DNA of 64,000 bases from an uncultured Oscillospiraceae bacterium. Lineage in GTDB: Bacteria > Bacillota > Clostridia > Oscillospirales > Ruminococcaceae. The stretch spans positions 59,735-123,734 of the forward strand of contig CABUEI010000003.1 in assembly GCA_902490585.1 (NCBI GenBank), written 5' to 3'. This document shows positions 34,201 through 41,973 of this stretch, piece by piece. The notes below the pieces were generated by a model, which did no database searches, had not been told where the DNA came from, and saw only the letters and a list, made by a program, of their open reading frames with translations. Positions within the stretch are counted from its first letter, which is position 1. The number at the start of each line of letters is the position of its first letter. Made by a program: the position numbers and the translations under genes.

Positions 34201-34501
34201 TTACAAGTGGACAGACTGGTCAACTTCAAGAAAGTCGGTTACAGCTACCGGAAAGTGCCATCATGACGGTTATAAATTACATAACTATTACGGCAATTCA
34301 CCTTATCAGTATTATACCGAAGAAAGCAGAAGGATTGCACCTGTCACCCACACAGAATACCGTTACCGTGACAGATACAAGGTTTACACCTACTATTACT
34401 ACAGATGGGACGACTGGAGTAATTATTCCGAATTCGAGGTAAGCCAGTCATCAGACAGAGAAGTCCGTACAAAGACATATTACAGCTACAGAAGAAAGTA
34501 A
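31238..34501 (+). CDS. PASTA-domain Ser/Thr kinase with Trp/Tyr-rich C-terminal domain
   Basis: A 1087-aa protein. Zinc ribbon (Cys5, 8, 19, 22), then kinase: GYGGFG (53-58), VAIKEY with Lys75, HRDIAPDN (188-195), DFG (207-209), IIKPGYSPKEQY. A membrane helix lies at about 348-370, followed by seven PASTA repeats from about 385 to 860 (each opening like VxMPDVTGKNYSEAE and closing with IYVSKG). PASTA repeats sense peptidoglycan or muropeptides in PrkC/Stk-type kinases. The last 220 residues are rich in Trp, Tyr, Ser and Arg with WSDYGSWSGWSKSS and TEYRYRDR motifs, seemingly a repeated surface domain. Start at ATG 31238, one base after the previous stop. Last gene of the operon. Confidence 0.92.
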   Translation: MNKRCMGCMEQYDSGLEMCPYCGYVDGTEAEEAIHMEPGSLLHDRYIIGRVLGYGGFGVTYIAWDGKLEQKVAIKEYLPSEFSTRIPGQSCVTLLGGEKNEQFRDGLVKFVEEAKRLAKFQNESGIVKVFDSFTENETAYIIMEYLEGETLADRLKRDKVIPEDEAVEMLMPVMKSLETVHKEGILHRDIAPDNIFLTTNGQVKLIDFGASRYATTSHSKSLTTIIKPGYSPKEQYDSRGDQGPHTDVYALAGTLYKMITGVTPPEAMGRNAECETRKRDPLMPLHKYCKSISLKRENAILNALNIRIEDRTPDVTTFINELNAEPPAKRRYGKIKKIDLYHWPVWIKVGIPALMAVVITFGVLLATGVINFPSLFTEEVVIPDGIVSVPDVEGLSKDEAIRLIEEANLIASSEGSVESKYIEAGTIVLQNPTGSSYLEENGTVTLMISSGGEVVKEDNGICTVPYVIWDDKKTALSKLKEAGFDKPVIEEKNDDNVAAGKVISQSLEAGEKVEKGTTVTIVISKGPQSVKMPDVTGKNYSEAEKTLKTLGLAVTVEYEKTDSKPENTVLRQSKKTGEEVSKGDKITLTVASKADTVNMPDLTGVDKASAVSQLEKLGFKVTVLEGESDAPENTVYAQSPLPNSEQKPGASVIIYVSSASNEPSLVKVSNVTGNPENDAKSVLEKAGFSVSVTKEYSDSVAQGVVIRQEPAADTEKNYGAKVVIYVSRGAQMLTVNNVVGKKRTEAESTLKKTGFTVEVKESYDLGVAPGKVIKQSPGGDEKLKKGGKVTIYVSKGKQKYDVANVYGMTESDARKALEKFDVNVVYDGYSTDIPYGSVLSQEPTSATSLEEGSVVKLTLSKGADWSDYTDTLPSGVTSDKYEITEQTRYSYRDKQTTTSSDSSKDGWTQYDSSWAWSDYGSWSGWSKSSVGSSDSRQVETKTVTDKEGYTEYRYGRYEGKRSGDGKWGSHWCRECGINKQGWIASTIYYKWTDWSTSRKSVTATGKCHHDGYKLHNYYGNSPYQYYTEESRRIAPVTHTEYRYRDRYKVYTYYYYRWDDWSNYSEFEVSQSSDREVRTKTYYSYRRK

Positions 34502-34513
34502 GCCGATAATTTT

Positions 34514-34551
34514 ATTCCCGATGCCGTTTACGCATCGGGAATTGCTTTTTT
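34514..34551 (+). terminator. Terminator of the type VII-like operon
   Basis: ATTCCCGATGC-CGTTTA-CGCATCGGGAAT then a T-run; ends the operon 12 bases after the PASTA kinase. Confidence 0.85.
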
Positions 34552-34564
34552 GATCGTTTCCCTG

Positions 34565-34618
34565 TTGCTTTACTCACCGTTTTATGATATAGTTAACTTA
34601 TGGAAAACCAAACGGTGA
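34565..34618 (+). promoter_or_regulatory. Promoter and dyad of the cellulase gene
   Basis: TTGCTT (34565-34570), 17 bases, TATAGT (34588-34593). A perfect 9-bp inverted repeat, TCACCGTTT (34574-34582) and AAACGGTGA (34610-34618), brackets the -10 and ends at the ribosome binding site. It could be a split operator. Confidence 0.5.
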
Positions 34619-34631
34619 AAGGAAATATATC

Positions 34632-36629
34632 ATGGAAGAAAAGAACACTGAAATCCGGGAAACGCAAGCACCTGAGCAGAACACTCCGGTTACACCCAAT
34701 GAAACCGACAAGGTTGAAATGACCGTTAAAGACGGTAGCAAAACCTCTGTTCCGAAATGGCTTATCGTTACCGTAATAGTAATGGCTGTGGTTATAATAG
34801 GCCTTGCGGTAACGCTTGTAATGGTTCTGACAGGCGGAAAGCAGGAGGAATCATCGCAAACCGGCTCTTCTGCCGTCAGCAATATATCTTCGGAAACGGT
34901 CAGCTCGGATAGCTCGGATAATGTCGATAACAGCAACGTTTCAGCTGATAATTCTCAGCCTGCCGTAACCGAAAACGGTATCGTTCTCCAATACTCTGTG
35001 GACAATTCATGGGGTGATGAGGGAAATCTCAACTACGGTGTACAGTTTGGTATTACCAATAATACCGACAGCGGCATTTCGGGCTGGGAGCTTGTGATTG
35101 AAGTTGACGGACTTAAAAGCTGTGACGGCTGGAACGGTACATATACACAAAACGGCAACACCGTAACTGTTACAAATGCCGAATATAACGGCGATATTCA
35201 GACGGGTGCGACTGTGGTTATCGGCTGTAATCTGAATACCGATAAGGAGCTTAAAATAAACAAAGCAACGCTTAATAATGTCGATTGCGTTGTAAAAGCA
35301 GGAAATGTAAATCAGAATAATCAGAACAATCAAAATAATCAAAGCGGCAACAACGGAAACGACAGTGCAAATGTTGATATCGACGCACTTCTTGAAAGAA
35401 GTAAAGATGCCGAACAGGGTGACGACTGGTTACACACCGACGGAAATAAAATCCTTGACAAAGACGGCAAACAGGTGTGGCTTACAGGCGTGAACTGGTT
35501 CGGTTACAATACAGGTACAAATACGTTTGACGGACTTTGGAACAGCGAACTCAAACCGTCCGTTAAAGCTATTGCCGATCACGGATTCAACCTTATCCGT
35601 GTGCCGATGTCGGCTGAACTTATCAACTCATGGTCGGCAGGCGAATATCCGCAGGCAAACTACAACAACGCCTATAACACCGAACTCAACAGTATGAACA
35701 GCCTTCAGATATTCGATTATTTCCTGAAGCTTGCAGAGGAAAACGGTATAAAGGTAATGCCCGATATACATTCGGCAGAAACCAACGCATCGGGTCATAC
35801 GGTCAATCTCTGGTATACCGATAAAGTAAGCGCAGAGGATTACTACAAGGCTCTTGAATGGATGGCTGAACGTTATAAGGATAATGACACGATAATCGCA
35901 TACGACCTCAAGAACGAGCCTCACGGTAAGCCTTATGAGGCGGATAAAGCGGCAATATGGAATGATTCAAAGGCAGATAACAACTGGAAGTATGTTGCCG
36001 AAACAGCCGCCGCAAGAATACTCGCCAAAAATCCCAACGTGCTTATAATGGTAGAGGGAACGGAGATATACCCGACCGATATAAACAGCAACAAGGATTA
36101 TCATTCGACAAACGACGATGATTATTATTTCAACTGGTGGGGCGGAAACCTCCGTGGCGTAAAGGATTTCCCCGTTAACCTCGGAAAGTATCAGGATAAG
36201 CTTGTATACTCTCCGCATGACTACGGTCCTACGGTTTATCAGCAACCGTGGTTTGAGGGAAGCTATGACTTTGACAGTCTTATGCGTGACTGCTGGCAGG
36301 ATAACTGGTTTTATATCTACAAGAACAATACAGCACCTCTGCTTATCGGCGAATGGGGCGGATTTATGAAAGAACCCAATCTTAAATGGATGACCTGTAT
36401 GCGCCGCCTTATAAGCGAAAATCACCTCAATCATACGTTCTGGTGCTACAATGCAAATTCGGGAGATACGGGCGGACTTGTGCTTGATGATTTTTCAACA
36501 TGGGATGAAGAAAAGTACGCATTTGTAAAGGAAGTTCTGTGGCAGGAGAACGGTAAGTTTGTAGGTCTTGACCATAAGATAGCACTCGGAGAAAACGGAA
36601 TTACATTGAAAGACGCAAAGGGTCTTTAA
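34632..36629 (+). CDS. Membrane-anchored GH5 cellulase with carbohydrate-binding module
   Basis: A 665-aa protein. A cytosolic N-terminus and one membrane helix (about 43-67) anchor it, followed by a Ser-rich stalk. Residues about 115-220 look like a CBM2-type module (SWGDEGNLNYGVQFGITNN, GWELVIEVDG, WNGTYTQNGNTVTV). An Asn/Gln-rich linker leads to the GH5 domain (about 265-640): acid/base Glu429 in DLKNEPHG and nucleophile Glu574 in LLIGEWGG. It cleaves beta-1,4-glucan such as cellulose at the cell surface. No dockerin is seen. It sits alone between two terminators, next to the PASTA kinase operon. Confidence 0.92.
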   Translation: MEEKNTEIRETQAPEQNTPVTPNETDKVEMTVKDGSKTSVPKWLIVTVIVMAVVIIGLAVTLVMVLTGGKQEESSQTGSSAVSNISSETVSSDSSDNVDNSNVSADNSQPAVTENGIVLQYSVDNSWGDEGNLNYGVQFGITNNTDSGISGWELVIEVDGLKSCDGWNGTYTQNGNTVTVTNAEYNGDIQTGATVVIGCNLNTDKELKINKATLNNVDCVVKAGNVNQNNQNNQNNQSGNNGNDSANVDIDALLERSKDAEQGDDWLHTDGNKILDKDGKQVWLTGVNWFGYNTGTNTFDGLWNSELKPSVKAIADHGFNLIRVPMSAELINSWSAGEYPQANYNNAYNTELNSMNSLQIFDYFLKLAEENGIKVMPDIHSAETNASGHTVNLWYTDKVSAEDYYKALEWMAERYKDNDTIIAYDLKNEPHGKPYEADKAAIWNDSKADNNWKYVAETAAARILAKNPNVLIMVEGTEIYPTDINSNKDYHSTNDDDYYFNWWGGNLRGVKDFPVNLGKYQDKLVYSPHDYGPTVYQQPWFEGSYDFDSLMRDCWQDNWFYIYKNNTAPLLIGEWGGFMKEPNLKWMTCMRRLISENHLNHTFWCYNANSGDTGGLVLDDFSTWDEEKYAFVKEVLWQENGKFVGLDHKIALGENGITLKDAKGL

Positions 36630-36639
36630 TAATAACATC

Positions 36640-36668
36640 AATCAGCCGCAGTTTTCTGCGGCTGATTT
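36640..36668 (+). terminator. Terminator of the cellulase gene
   Basis: AATCAGCCGCAG-TTTT-CTGCGGCTGATTT, ten bases after the stop codon. Confidence 0.8.
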
Positions 36669-36768
36669 GCTATGCTTTTCCATAGCTGTAAACTGGTTGC
36701 TTGACATGGCAGTGTAATAATCGTATAATTATTTCTGCATATTGCAAATATTATTCTCGGGTGATTAA

Positions 36769-37917
36769 ATGAAGAAAAATAAAAATCCCGGTGCGCTCGT
36801 TGTAAGTCCTTCAATGGCGATCACCGATGCGATGCCTGTTATACTTTTCAGCTTTTCGGCTGTTTTTATTGCGCTTATATTCAAAAGCGTGCTGTTTTGT
36901 ATCGGAGCTGTGCTGTGTGTTCTGGCAGGGCTCGGAAAAGTAACATGGAAACTGATAAAGGCGTTTTCCGATAAAGATGTAAGACTTTTGTTTGTACAGA
37001 TGAGAGTGCTTATGCCGACAGGATTTCTGCTGATAATCATATCATTGTTTGTTGATAAAGCGGACTTTTCTGCCGTATGGAAGAATGTCACGGGTTTTCC
37101 GTGCGTGATTTTCTTTGCGGCAGGTCTGGCAGGTATGATTGCAATGACAGTGCTCGCTATAGTAACAGACCCGGGAAGCCGACGTGCCAACATTATCGAA
37201 CAGACGGTAAATTCCGTAGCTCAACTTTGCTTTTTGCTCGGAATAATCATTATATGGTATTCATCCGACAGCTATAAAGCCGATGACCTTGCCATAGAGT
37301 GCATAGCCGACACGGAAACTGTCACAGTGTCACAGACGGATACAGGCTTATTTTTTGACGGACCGGGCACTGAGAAAGCTCTTGTTTTTTATCCCGGCGG
37401 AAAAGTGGAATATACGGCATATACACCTCTGATGCGGAAAATTGCCGAAGAGCGAATTGATTGTTTTCTGTGTGAGATGCCGTATAATCTTGCCGTGTTC
37501 GGAATAGACACCGCCGACAAGATAATTGAAAACTACAGCTACAACAAGTGGTACATCGGCGGCCATTCGCTTGGCGGTGCAATGGCATCAACTTTTGCAA
37601 ATGAAAGAGATGATATAAGCGGTCTTGTGCTTATGGGTGCATATCCGACATCTCAGCCGAACTGTCCGACGCTTATAATATACGGCAGTAATGACGGAGT
37701 AATTAACCGCAGTAAGCTTAAAGACGGTATTTCTTTTGACGGTGTGACTGCTATTGAAATTCCGGGCGGAAATCACGCTCAGTTCGGCAGTTACGGCAAT
37801 CAGGCAGGAGATAACAATGCAGATATAACAAGAGAAGAGCAGTGGAATATAACAGCAAATGCTGTGGCGAGGGCTTTGCTTTTCGTTGCGGCACTTTTGC
37901 TATTGTTTTCATTGTAA
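36769..37917 (+). CDS. Membrane-bound alpha/beta hydrolase
   Basis: A 382-aa protein. The first 170 residues hold about five hydrophobic helices. Residues 195-382 form an alpha/beta hydrolase of the Abhydrolase_5 type: FYPGGKVEYTAYTPLMRKIAE, nucleophile elbow GGHSLGGAM, LIIYGSNDGV with the acid Asp, and GGNHAQFG with the catalytic His. A last hydrophobic helix ends the protein. Substrate unknown; the membrane part is unusual for this fold and points to a lipid or envelope substrate. Confidence 0.8.
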   Translation: MKKNKNPGALVVSPSMAITDAMPVILFSFSAVFIALIFKSVLFCIGAVLCVLAGLGKVTWKLIKAFSDKDVRLLFVQMRVLMPTGFLLIIISLFVDKADFSAVWKNVTGFPCVIFFAAGLAGMIAMTVLAIVTDPGSRRANIIEQTVNSVAQLCFLLGIIIIWYSSDSYKADDLAIECIADTETVTVSQTDTGLFFDGPGTEKALVFYPGGKVEYTAYTPLMRKIAEERIDCFLCEMPYNLAVFGIDTADKIIENYSYNKWYIGGHSLGGAMASTFANERDDISGLVLMGAYPTSQPNCPTLIIYGSNDGVINRSKLKDGISFDGVTAIEIPGGNHAQFGSYGNQAGDNNADITREEQWNITANAVARALLFVAALLLLFSL

Positions 37918-38207
37918 TGCGGATAAAAAGAGCAGAACAAATCTGATGAAAGGAAAGTTTGCCATAACGGGAATATCTGCTTTTAGAAAGCGGTTACATT
38001 CAGTTGTTGAATGTACTGTTTATGGGACAATCATTGTGGTATGATTATTAATATATAATCATCGGCATTCAACAAATTCGACAAAATTTTCAGCAAACAG
38101 AACAGATGTTTGGCAATTATTTAAAAAATATGTTGAAATCTGTCATCAGTTGTGATATGATACTATATATAGATAAGCATACCGATTGATTATTTGGGTA
38201 AATAAAA

Positions 38208-38227
38208 AACTCACCCGAAGGTGAGTT
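38208..38227 (-). terminator. Terminator-like hairpin in an intergenic stretch
   Basis: AACTCACC-CGAA-GGTGAGTT, perfect 8-bp stem. The T-run lies on the minus strand (TTTTTTATT), yet no minus-strand gene is seen to its right nearby. The rest of 37918-38361 shows no gene. Confidence 0.5.
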
Positions 38228-38289
38228 AATATTCACAACACTTGTGATGTACTAAAAAGTACGATTTGAAATAATTTTTATTTGAACTC

Positions 38290-38316
38290 GTAGTGTAAAT
38301 TTATAGGGTAGTAAAA
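38290..38316 (+). repeat. Leader repeat copy 1
   Basis: A 27-bp sequence opening GTAGTGTAAATTT and closing AGGGTAGTAAAA, found again at 38788-38814 with two mismatches. Each copy lies 45-80 bases before a small gene. Confidence 0.6.
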
Positions 38317-38361
38317 TGTGATGTGGTAAAGGTGTTACTAAGTGGTTTTATGGAGCGGTTT

Positions 38362-38763
38362 ATGAAACGATATATTCAAGAGTCGGTGTATGTCAACGGC
38401 GTTTCCGAAGAATCTTCCACAGGAGTTTTCTGGGTGATAGAGGATGAATTGTTTGCTTATCCGTTTGGAACTGTAGATACATATAACGGGCTGGCTAAAT
38501 CGGGAGCGACTTATAATCATAAAAGACTATGGGCGGATGTCAAGCCGAAAGGTTGCAACAAACCGTATAATTATTATCCAAGGGGCAGAGTTGAACTTTC
38601 TAACAAAGGGAAACCTATAATATATATGAATCCTAACATAGATGTCTCGTTGATTGACGATATAAAGGCTAAGTTCGGCTTGAGGGAAAATCCGGTAATC
38701 AGATATGATCATAGTGTTCACTACAGGTGCTATCTTGATGAGGGGTTTGAGCCTGAAAAATAG
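38362..38763 (+). CDS. Hypothetical protein
   Basis: A 133-aa, basic, soluble protein with aromatic-rich beta segments (VFWVIEDELFAYPFG, GATYNHKRLWADVKP) and a C-terminal HYRCYLDEGFEPEK. I chose the ATG at 38362, which has GGAG six bases upstream, over earlier GTG and ATG codons. I do not recognise the family; size and composition resemble immunity or toxin-partner proteins, without more support. Confidence 0.55.
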   Translation: MKRYIQESVYVNGVSEESSTGVFWVIEDELFAYPFGTVDTYNGLAKSGATYNHKRLWADVKPKGCNKPYNYYPRGRVELSNKGKPIIYMNPNIDVSLIDDIKAKFGLRENPVIRYDHSVHYRCYLDEGFEPEK

Positions 38764-38787
38764 TATATGAGAGTTTTGCGCTTAACG

Positions 38788-38814
38788 GTAGTGTAAATTT
38801 GAAGGGTAGTAAAA
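38788..38814 (+). repeat. Leader repeat copy 2
   Basis: Second copy of the 27-bp sequence at 38290-38316 (GTAGTGTAAATTT...AGGGTAGTAAAA), 78 bases before the next small gene. Confidence 0.6.
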
Positions 38815-38892
38815 CGGTGGGGAATGATACATTTTTCAAAAAACGGAACGCATCTTGTACCTGCGGCACCGCTGAAAAGGAGATGAGAAATA

Positions 38893-39090
38893 ATGGTTGA
38901 TTCATTAACACTGTACGATGCTTTGTTTCACAAAGTCAAGCTGACAGAAACAGATGGCACGGTTCATATCGAAACTGCTGATTTGTACGAAAGCGAATAC
39001 GACAGCGGATATGATGAGGCGATAATAGGACTTACTAACGGTTATTATTACAAAGAGCATGAGATAAGTTCTATTGAGATACTTGATTGA
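38893..39090 (+). CDS. Small hypothetical protein, Sm-like in pattern
   Basis: A 65-aa acidic protein with an AAGGAG ribosome binding site. The pattern of short beta strands (KVKLTETDGTVHIETADLY, IIGLTNGYYYKEHEI, SSIEILD) resembles the Sm/LSM-like fold of small clostridial proteins whose last strand ends IxxIEIL. Function unknown. Confidence 0.55.
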   Translation: MVDSLTLYDALFHKVKLTETDGTVHIETADLYESEYDSGYDEAIIGLTNGYYYKEHEISSIEILD

Positions 39091-39228
39091 GTTTAAATGC
39101 GGTGCAAAGAATCCGGATAGTCAAATTCTGATAGTCAAATTCGGATAGTCGGAATTATTTGCAGGAACCGATTATGTGCTTCGCACTTAAAAATAAATTG
39201 CCGCACTACAGCAAAGGAGGCAAATTAA

Positions 39229-39666
39229 ATGAAATTGTTGAAAAAATGCAATTTTGTATTATTAGCTCTTTTTATATGGGGTTTGACAGTTTTATACAAC
39301 GGTGTACTCGTGAATTATTTGGCGAATCTGTTTCTTTCTTTTTCAAATCCGTCTTGGCTTGGATTTATAGTTCATTTATTGATACAATTATTGATTATAT
39401 GCATACCGACAATTGTTGTGATAAAGTACCTTGATTTAAATGTGAAACAGTTGTTGCTTTCAATTCCGGTTATGTATCTGCTGTTTGCGGTTTATTCTCC
39501 GCCTGCCTTATATATGTTTATTTTTACGGGTGAATGGAATGGCTTCTGGCAACAATCTCATCCTGCTATGTCTGCGTGGATGGCTTCGTTGCTGATTACT
39601 TTACAATACGGCATTGTGATTTCAATTACAAAATTAATTGTTTATTTAAAAGCGACATCAGAATGA
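39229..39666 (+). CDS. Small four-helix membrane protein
   Basis: A 145-aa protein with about four hydrophobic helices (residues 9-35, 45-65, 72-98, 115-140) and little loop sequence. AAAGGAGG ribosome binding site. No signal peptide cleavage site and no recognised family. It ends before a two-way terminator shared with the facing histidine kinase gene. Confidence 0.6.
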   Translation: MKLLKKCNFVLLALFIWGLTVLYNGVLVNYLANLFLSFSNPSWLGFIVHLLIQLLIICIPTIVVIKYLDLNVKQLLLSIPVMYLLFAVYSPPALYMFIFTGEWNGFWQQSHPAMSAWMASLLITLQYGIVISITKLIVYLKATSE

Positions 39667-39766
39667 ATAGGCAAAACGGGAATTGTTGGATTTATAACGG
39701 GCGGAGATGTATTTTTGTGATGCGGGCGATTGCTGTAAGGAATACATCGGACACTTTAAAAATCAA

Positions 39767-39815
39767 AACGGTTTGCAGATGGCTGACCCGATTCAGCCGC
39801 TTGCAAACCGTTGTT
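39767..39815. terminator. Bidirectional terminator
   Basis: AACGGTTTGCA and TGCAAACCGTT form an 11-bp stem around an inner GGCTGA...TCAGCC stem, with A-run on the left and T-run on the right, between converging genes. Confidence 0.75.
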
Positions 39816-41225
39816 TTATATTTTAACCGTAAACATAAGCATATTATCCGTGTTAATATCGGGATTATCAGGAGATGTATCGGTTATGTTTTCCGCTGTA
39901 ATAGTGCCTTTATGAAGCTCCGCTATTGCCTGCGCTACCGATAAGCCTATGCCGTAGCCGCCGTTTTTCTGCGTTCTTGCGCTGTCGCCCCGGTAAAAGC
40001 GGTCGAACAGCTTTTCGGGGTGGTCTATAGGCTCGCAGGTGTTGGCGATGCTGAGCGTTATGTTCTTTTCGTTGCCGTAAAGCTCAGCCCTTATGACACC
40101 TCCGCTTTCGGTGTATTTGACCGCATTGTCAAGAAGCACCGTCATAAGCTGTATTATGCTGTCACGGTTGCCGTTGAGATTAAGTCCTTTTTGAATATCC
40201 TGCTCTATCATTACACCCTTGAGTGCGGCAGGCTCTGTAAATGCGTTTACAGTGTCTTCCGCCGCCGTGCTTATATCAAAACTGCACATGGGGAGCTTTG
40301 CTGAGCTTTCGTCCATTTTAGCGAGCATCAGAAGATTTTGCATAAGTCCGCTGAGCCTGAGCGTCTGTGCACGAATATTCTTGCTCCACTTGTTTTCACC
40401 GTTGTGCAGTTCCATTGCGTCTGTATTTGCAAGGATTATAGCAAGCGGTGTCTTTATTTCATGACCTGCGTTTGTGACAAACTGTTTCTGCTTTTCAATA
40501 CTGCGTGCAACGGGGGCAATTGTTTTCTTTGAAAGAAGAATAACCAGCAGTAACATCAGAAGCCAGCCGAATATTCCTGCACCCACCGATATAAACAGTA
40601 CTGTAAATAAAGAGCTTATCTGCATACCGTTGTCCAGCAGGATGATCACTTTACCGCTTGCACGTTTTGCATCGCTTATGCGGTACAGATAGCCGTTGTA
40701 AGTGCCAGTTCCTGTTTGAGTATCTTTGAGTGCCTGGGCAAATGCTGTCACTTCATCTTCGGTCAGCGATGATATATGAGTAACATCTGTCCTCAGTATA
40801 TTGCCGTCGGTATCAAGTGCTACAGCGGCATATCTTGCGGATTTTATTGCGTCTTTGTCATGCTTGCCGAAATCGCCGTTCTTTTTGTCGTCGGGCGGCT
40901 TTGTTCCATTATCCTGCGGCGGTTGAAAATCGGCATTGTTCTGATCGTCGGGGTTATCCTGACTGCCCGATGTATCTGTGCCTGTGACGGTGTTTTGTCC
41001 GACGCCGCTCAGGTTCTGCGGTGGCTGATTGTTGTCTGAGGCTGAATAGCCGTTCCACATAGTCGATGTTTCAAAATTGTAGCAAAGCATCTCCATAAGT
41101 CTGTCGTTATCGCCGCTCGTTGTCAGATAATTAAAGACATTGATTCCGCCGATAAGCACGACAAGCAGAATTGTGACTGCTGTCATGGCGGATATGATAA
41201 ATTTTTTCTGTAGCTGTTTTACCAT
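39816..41225 (-). CDS. Sensor histidine kinase
   Basis: A 469-aa two-component sensor. A membrane helix at about 12-35 and another at about 205-235 frame an external domain with a Pro/Gln/Asn/Asp-rich low-complexity part (residues about 60-125). Then H-box GHEIKTPLA, N-box LLDNAVKYTESGG, the F-box and GYGIGLSVA G-box. It phosphorylates the regulator encoded just upstream; TGATG overlap joins the two. The signal is unknown. Confidence 0.93.
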   Translation of the reverse strand: MVKQLQKKFIISAMTAVTILLVVLIGGINVFNYLTTSGDNDRLMEMLCYNFETSTMWNGYSASDNNQPPQNLSGVGQNTVTGTDTSGSQDNPDDQNNADFQPPQDNGTKPPDDKKNGDFGKHDKDAIKSARYAAVALDTDGNILRTDVTHISSLTEDEVTAFAQALKDTQTGTGTYNGYLYRISDAKRASGKVIILLDNGMQISSLFTVLFISVGAGIFGWLLMLLLVILLSKKTIAPVARSIEKQKQFVTNAGHEIKTPLAIILANTDAMELHNGENKWSKNIRAQTLRLSGLMQNLLMLAKMDESSAKLPMCSFDISTAAEDTVNAFTEPAALKGVMIEQDIQKGLNLNGNRDSIIQLMTVLLDNAVKYTESGGVIRAELYGNEKNITLSIANTCEPIDHPEKLFDRFYRGDSARTQKNGGYGIGLSVAQAIAELHKGTITAENITDTSPDNPDINTDNMLMFTVKI

Positions 41226-41908
41226 CAGTCTGCATCTCCTGTTTTGGCAAGAGTATAGCCTACGCTACGTTTTGCTCTGATTTCAATGTCAGCGCCGACT
41301 GCGGCTAGGCGTTTTATGACATAAGATATGTATAACCATACCGCACCGCTCTCCGCATCACTCTCATAGCCCCACACCTTAACGAGAATATCCTCGGTTG
41401 AAAGATAGATGCCCTTGTTGAGCATAAGAAGCTCCATAAGCTTATATTCTATCTTCGGCAGTACTACCGACTGTAACGGACCTTTAAGCTCGCAGCTGCT
41501 GAGATTGAGAGATACGTTGCCGAACGTCATTATATCGGGTGTAAACTTGTCTTTTCTGCGGAGCATTGCTTTGACACGGGACAGCAGTTCACCCATTACA
41601 AACGGTTTGGGGAGATAATCGTCCGCACCCATATCAAGCCCTGCAATTCTGTCTTCGACTTCAGCCTTTGCGGTAAGCAATAGAATAGGAGTGGTGTTTC
41701 CCTCGCTCCTGAGCGTTTTAAGCACCTCTAAGCCGCTTTTTTTCGGCATCATTATATCAAGTATTATTCCGTCATATTGCTCGGCTCTTGCGTAATCAAG
41801 AGCGTCCGCACCGTCATAAACCGTATCCACCGTATAATTATGATATGACAAAATGTCGGTAACAGCCTCAGCCATACTGACTTCATCTTCTGCAAACAGA
41901 AGTTTCAT
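41225..41908 (-). CDS. OmpR/PhoB-family response regulator
   Basis: A 227-aa regulator. Receiver domain: acidic AEDE near residue 6-9, phospho-acceptor Asp in GIILDIMMPKKSG, Lys in LPKPF. C-terminal winged helix with EYKLMELLMLNKG and a RSVGYTL hairpin. First gene of the pair with the histidine kinase. Confidence 0.94.
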   Translation of the reverse strand: MKLLFAEDEVSMAEAVTDILSYHNYTVDTVYDGADALDYARAEQYDGIILDIMMPKKSGLEVLKTLRSEGNTTPILLLTAKAEVEDRIAGLDMGADDYLPKPFVMGELLSRVKAMLRRKDKFTPDIMTFGNVSLNLSSCELKGPLQSVVLPKIEYKLMELLMLNKGIYLSTEDILVKVWGYESDAESGAVWLYISYVIKRLAAVGADIEIRAKRSVGYTLAKTGDAD

Positions 41909-41935
41909 AATAGCCTTGCCTTTCTATGAAACTAA

Positions 41936-41962
41936 AAAAGCTATCGCAATGCGATAGCTTTT
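41936..41962 (-). terminator. Terminator of secG
   Basis: AAAAGCTATCGC-AAT-GCGATAGCTTTT, 12-bp perfect stem just past the secG stop; on the minus strand it is followed by a T-run. Confidence 0.85.
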
Positions 41963-41973
41963 AAAAGCATTAA

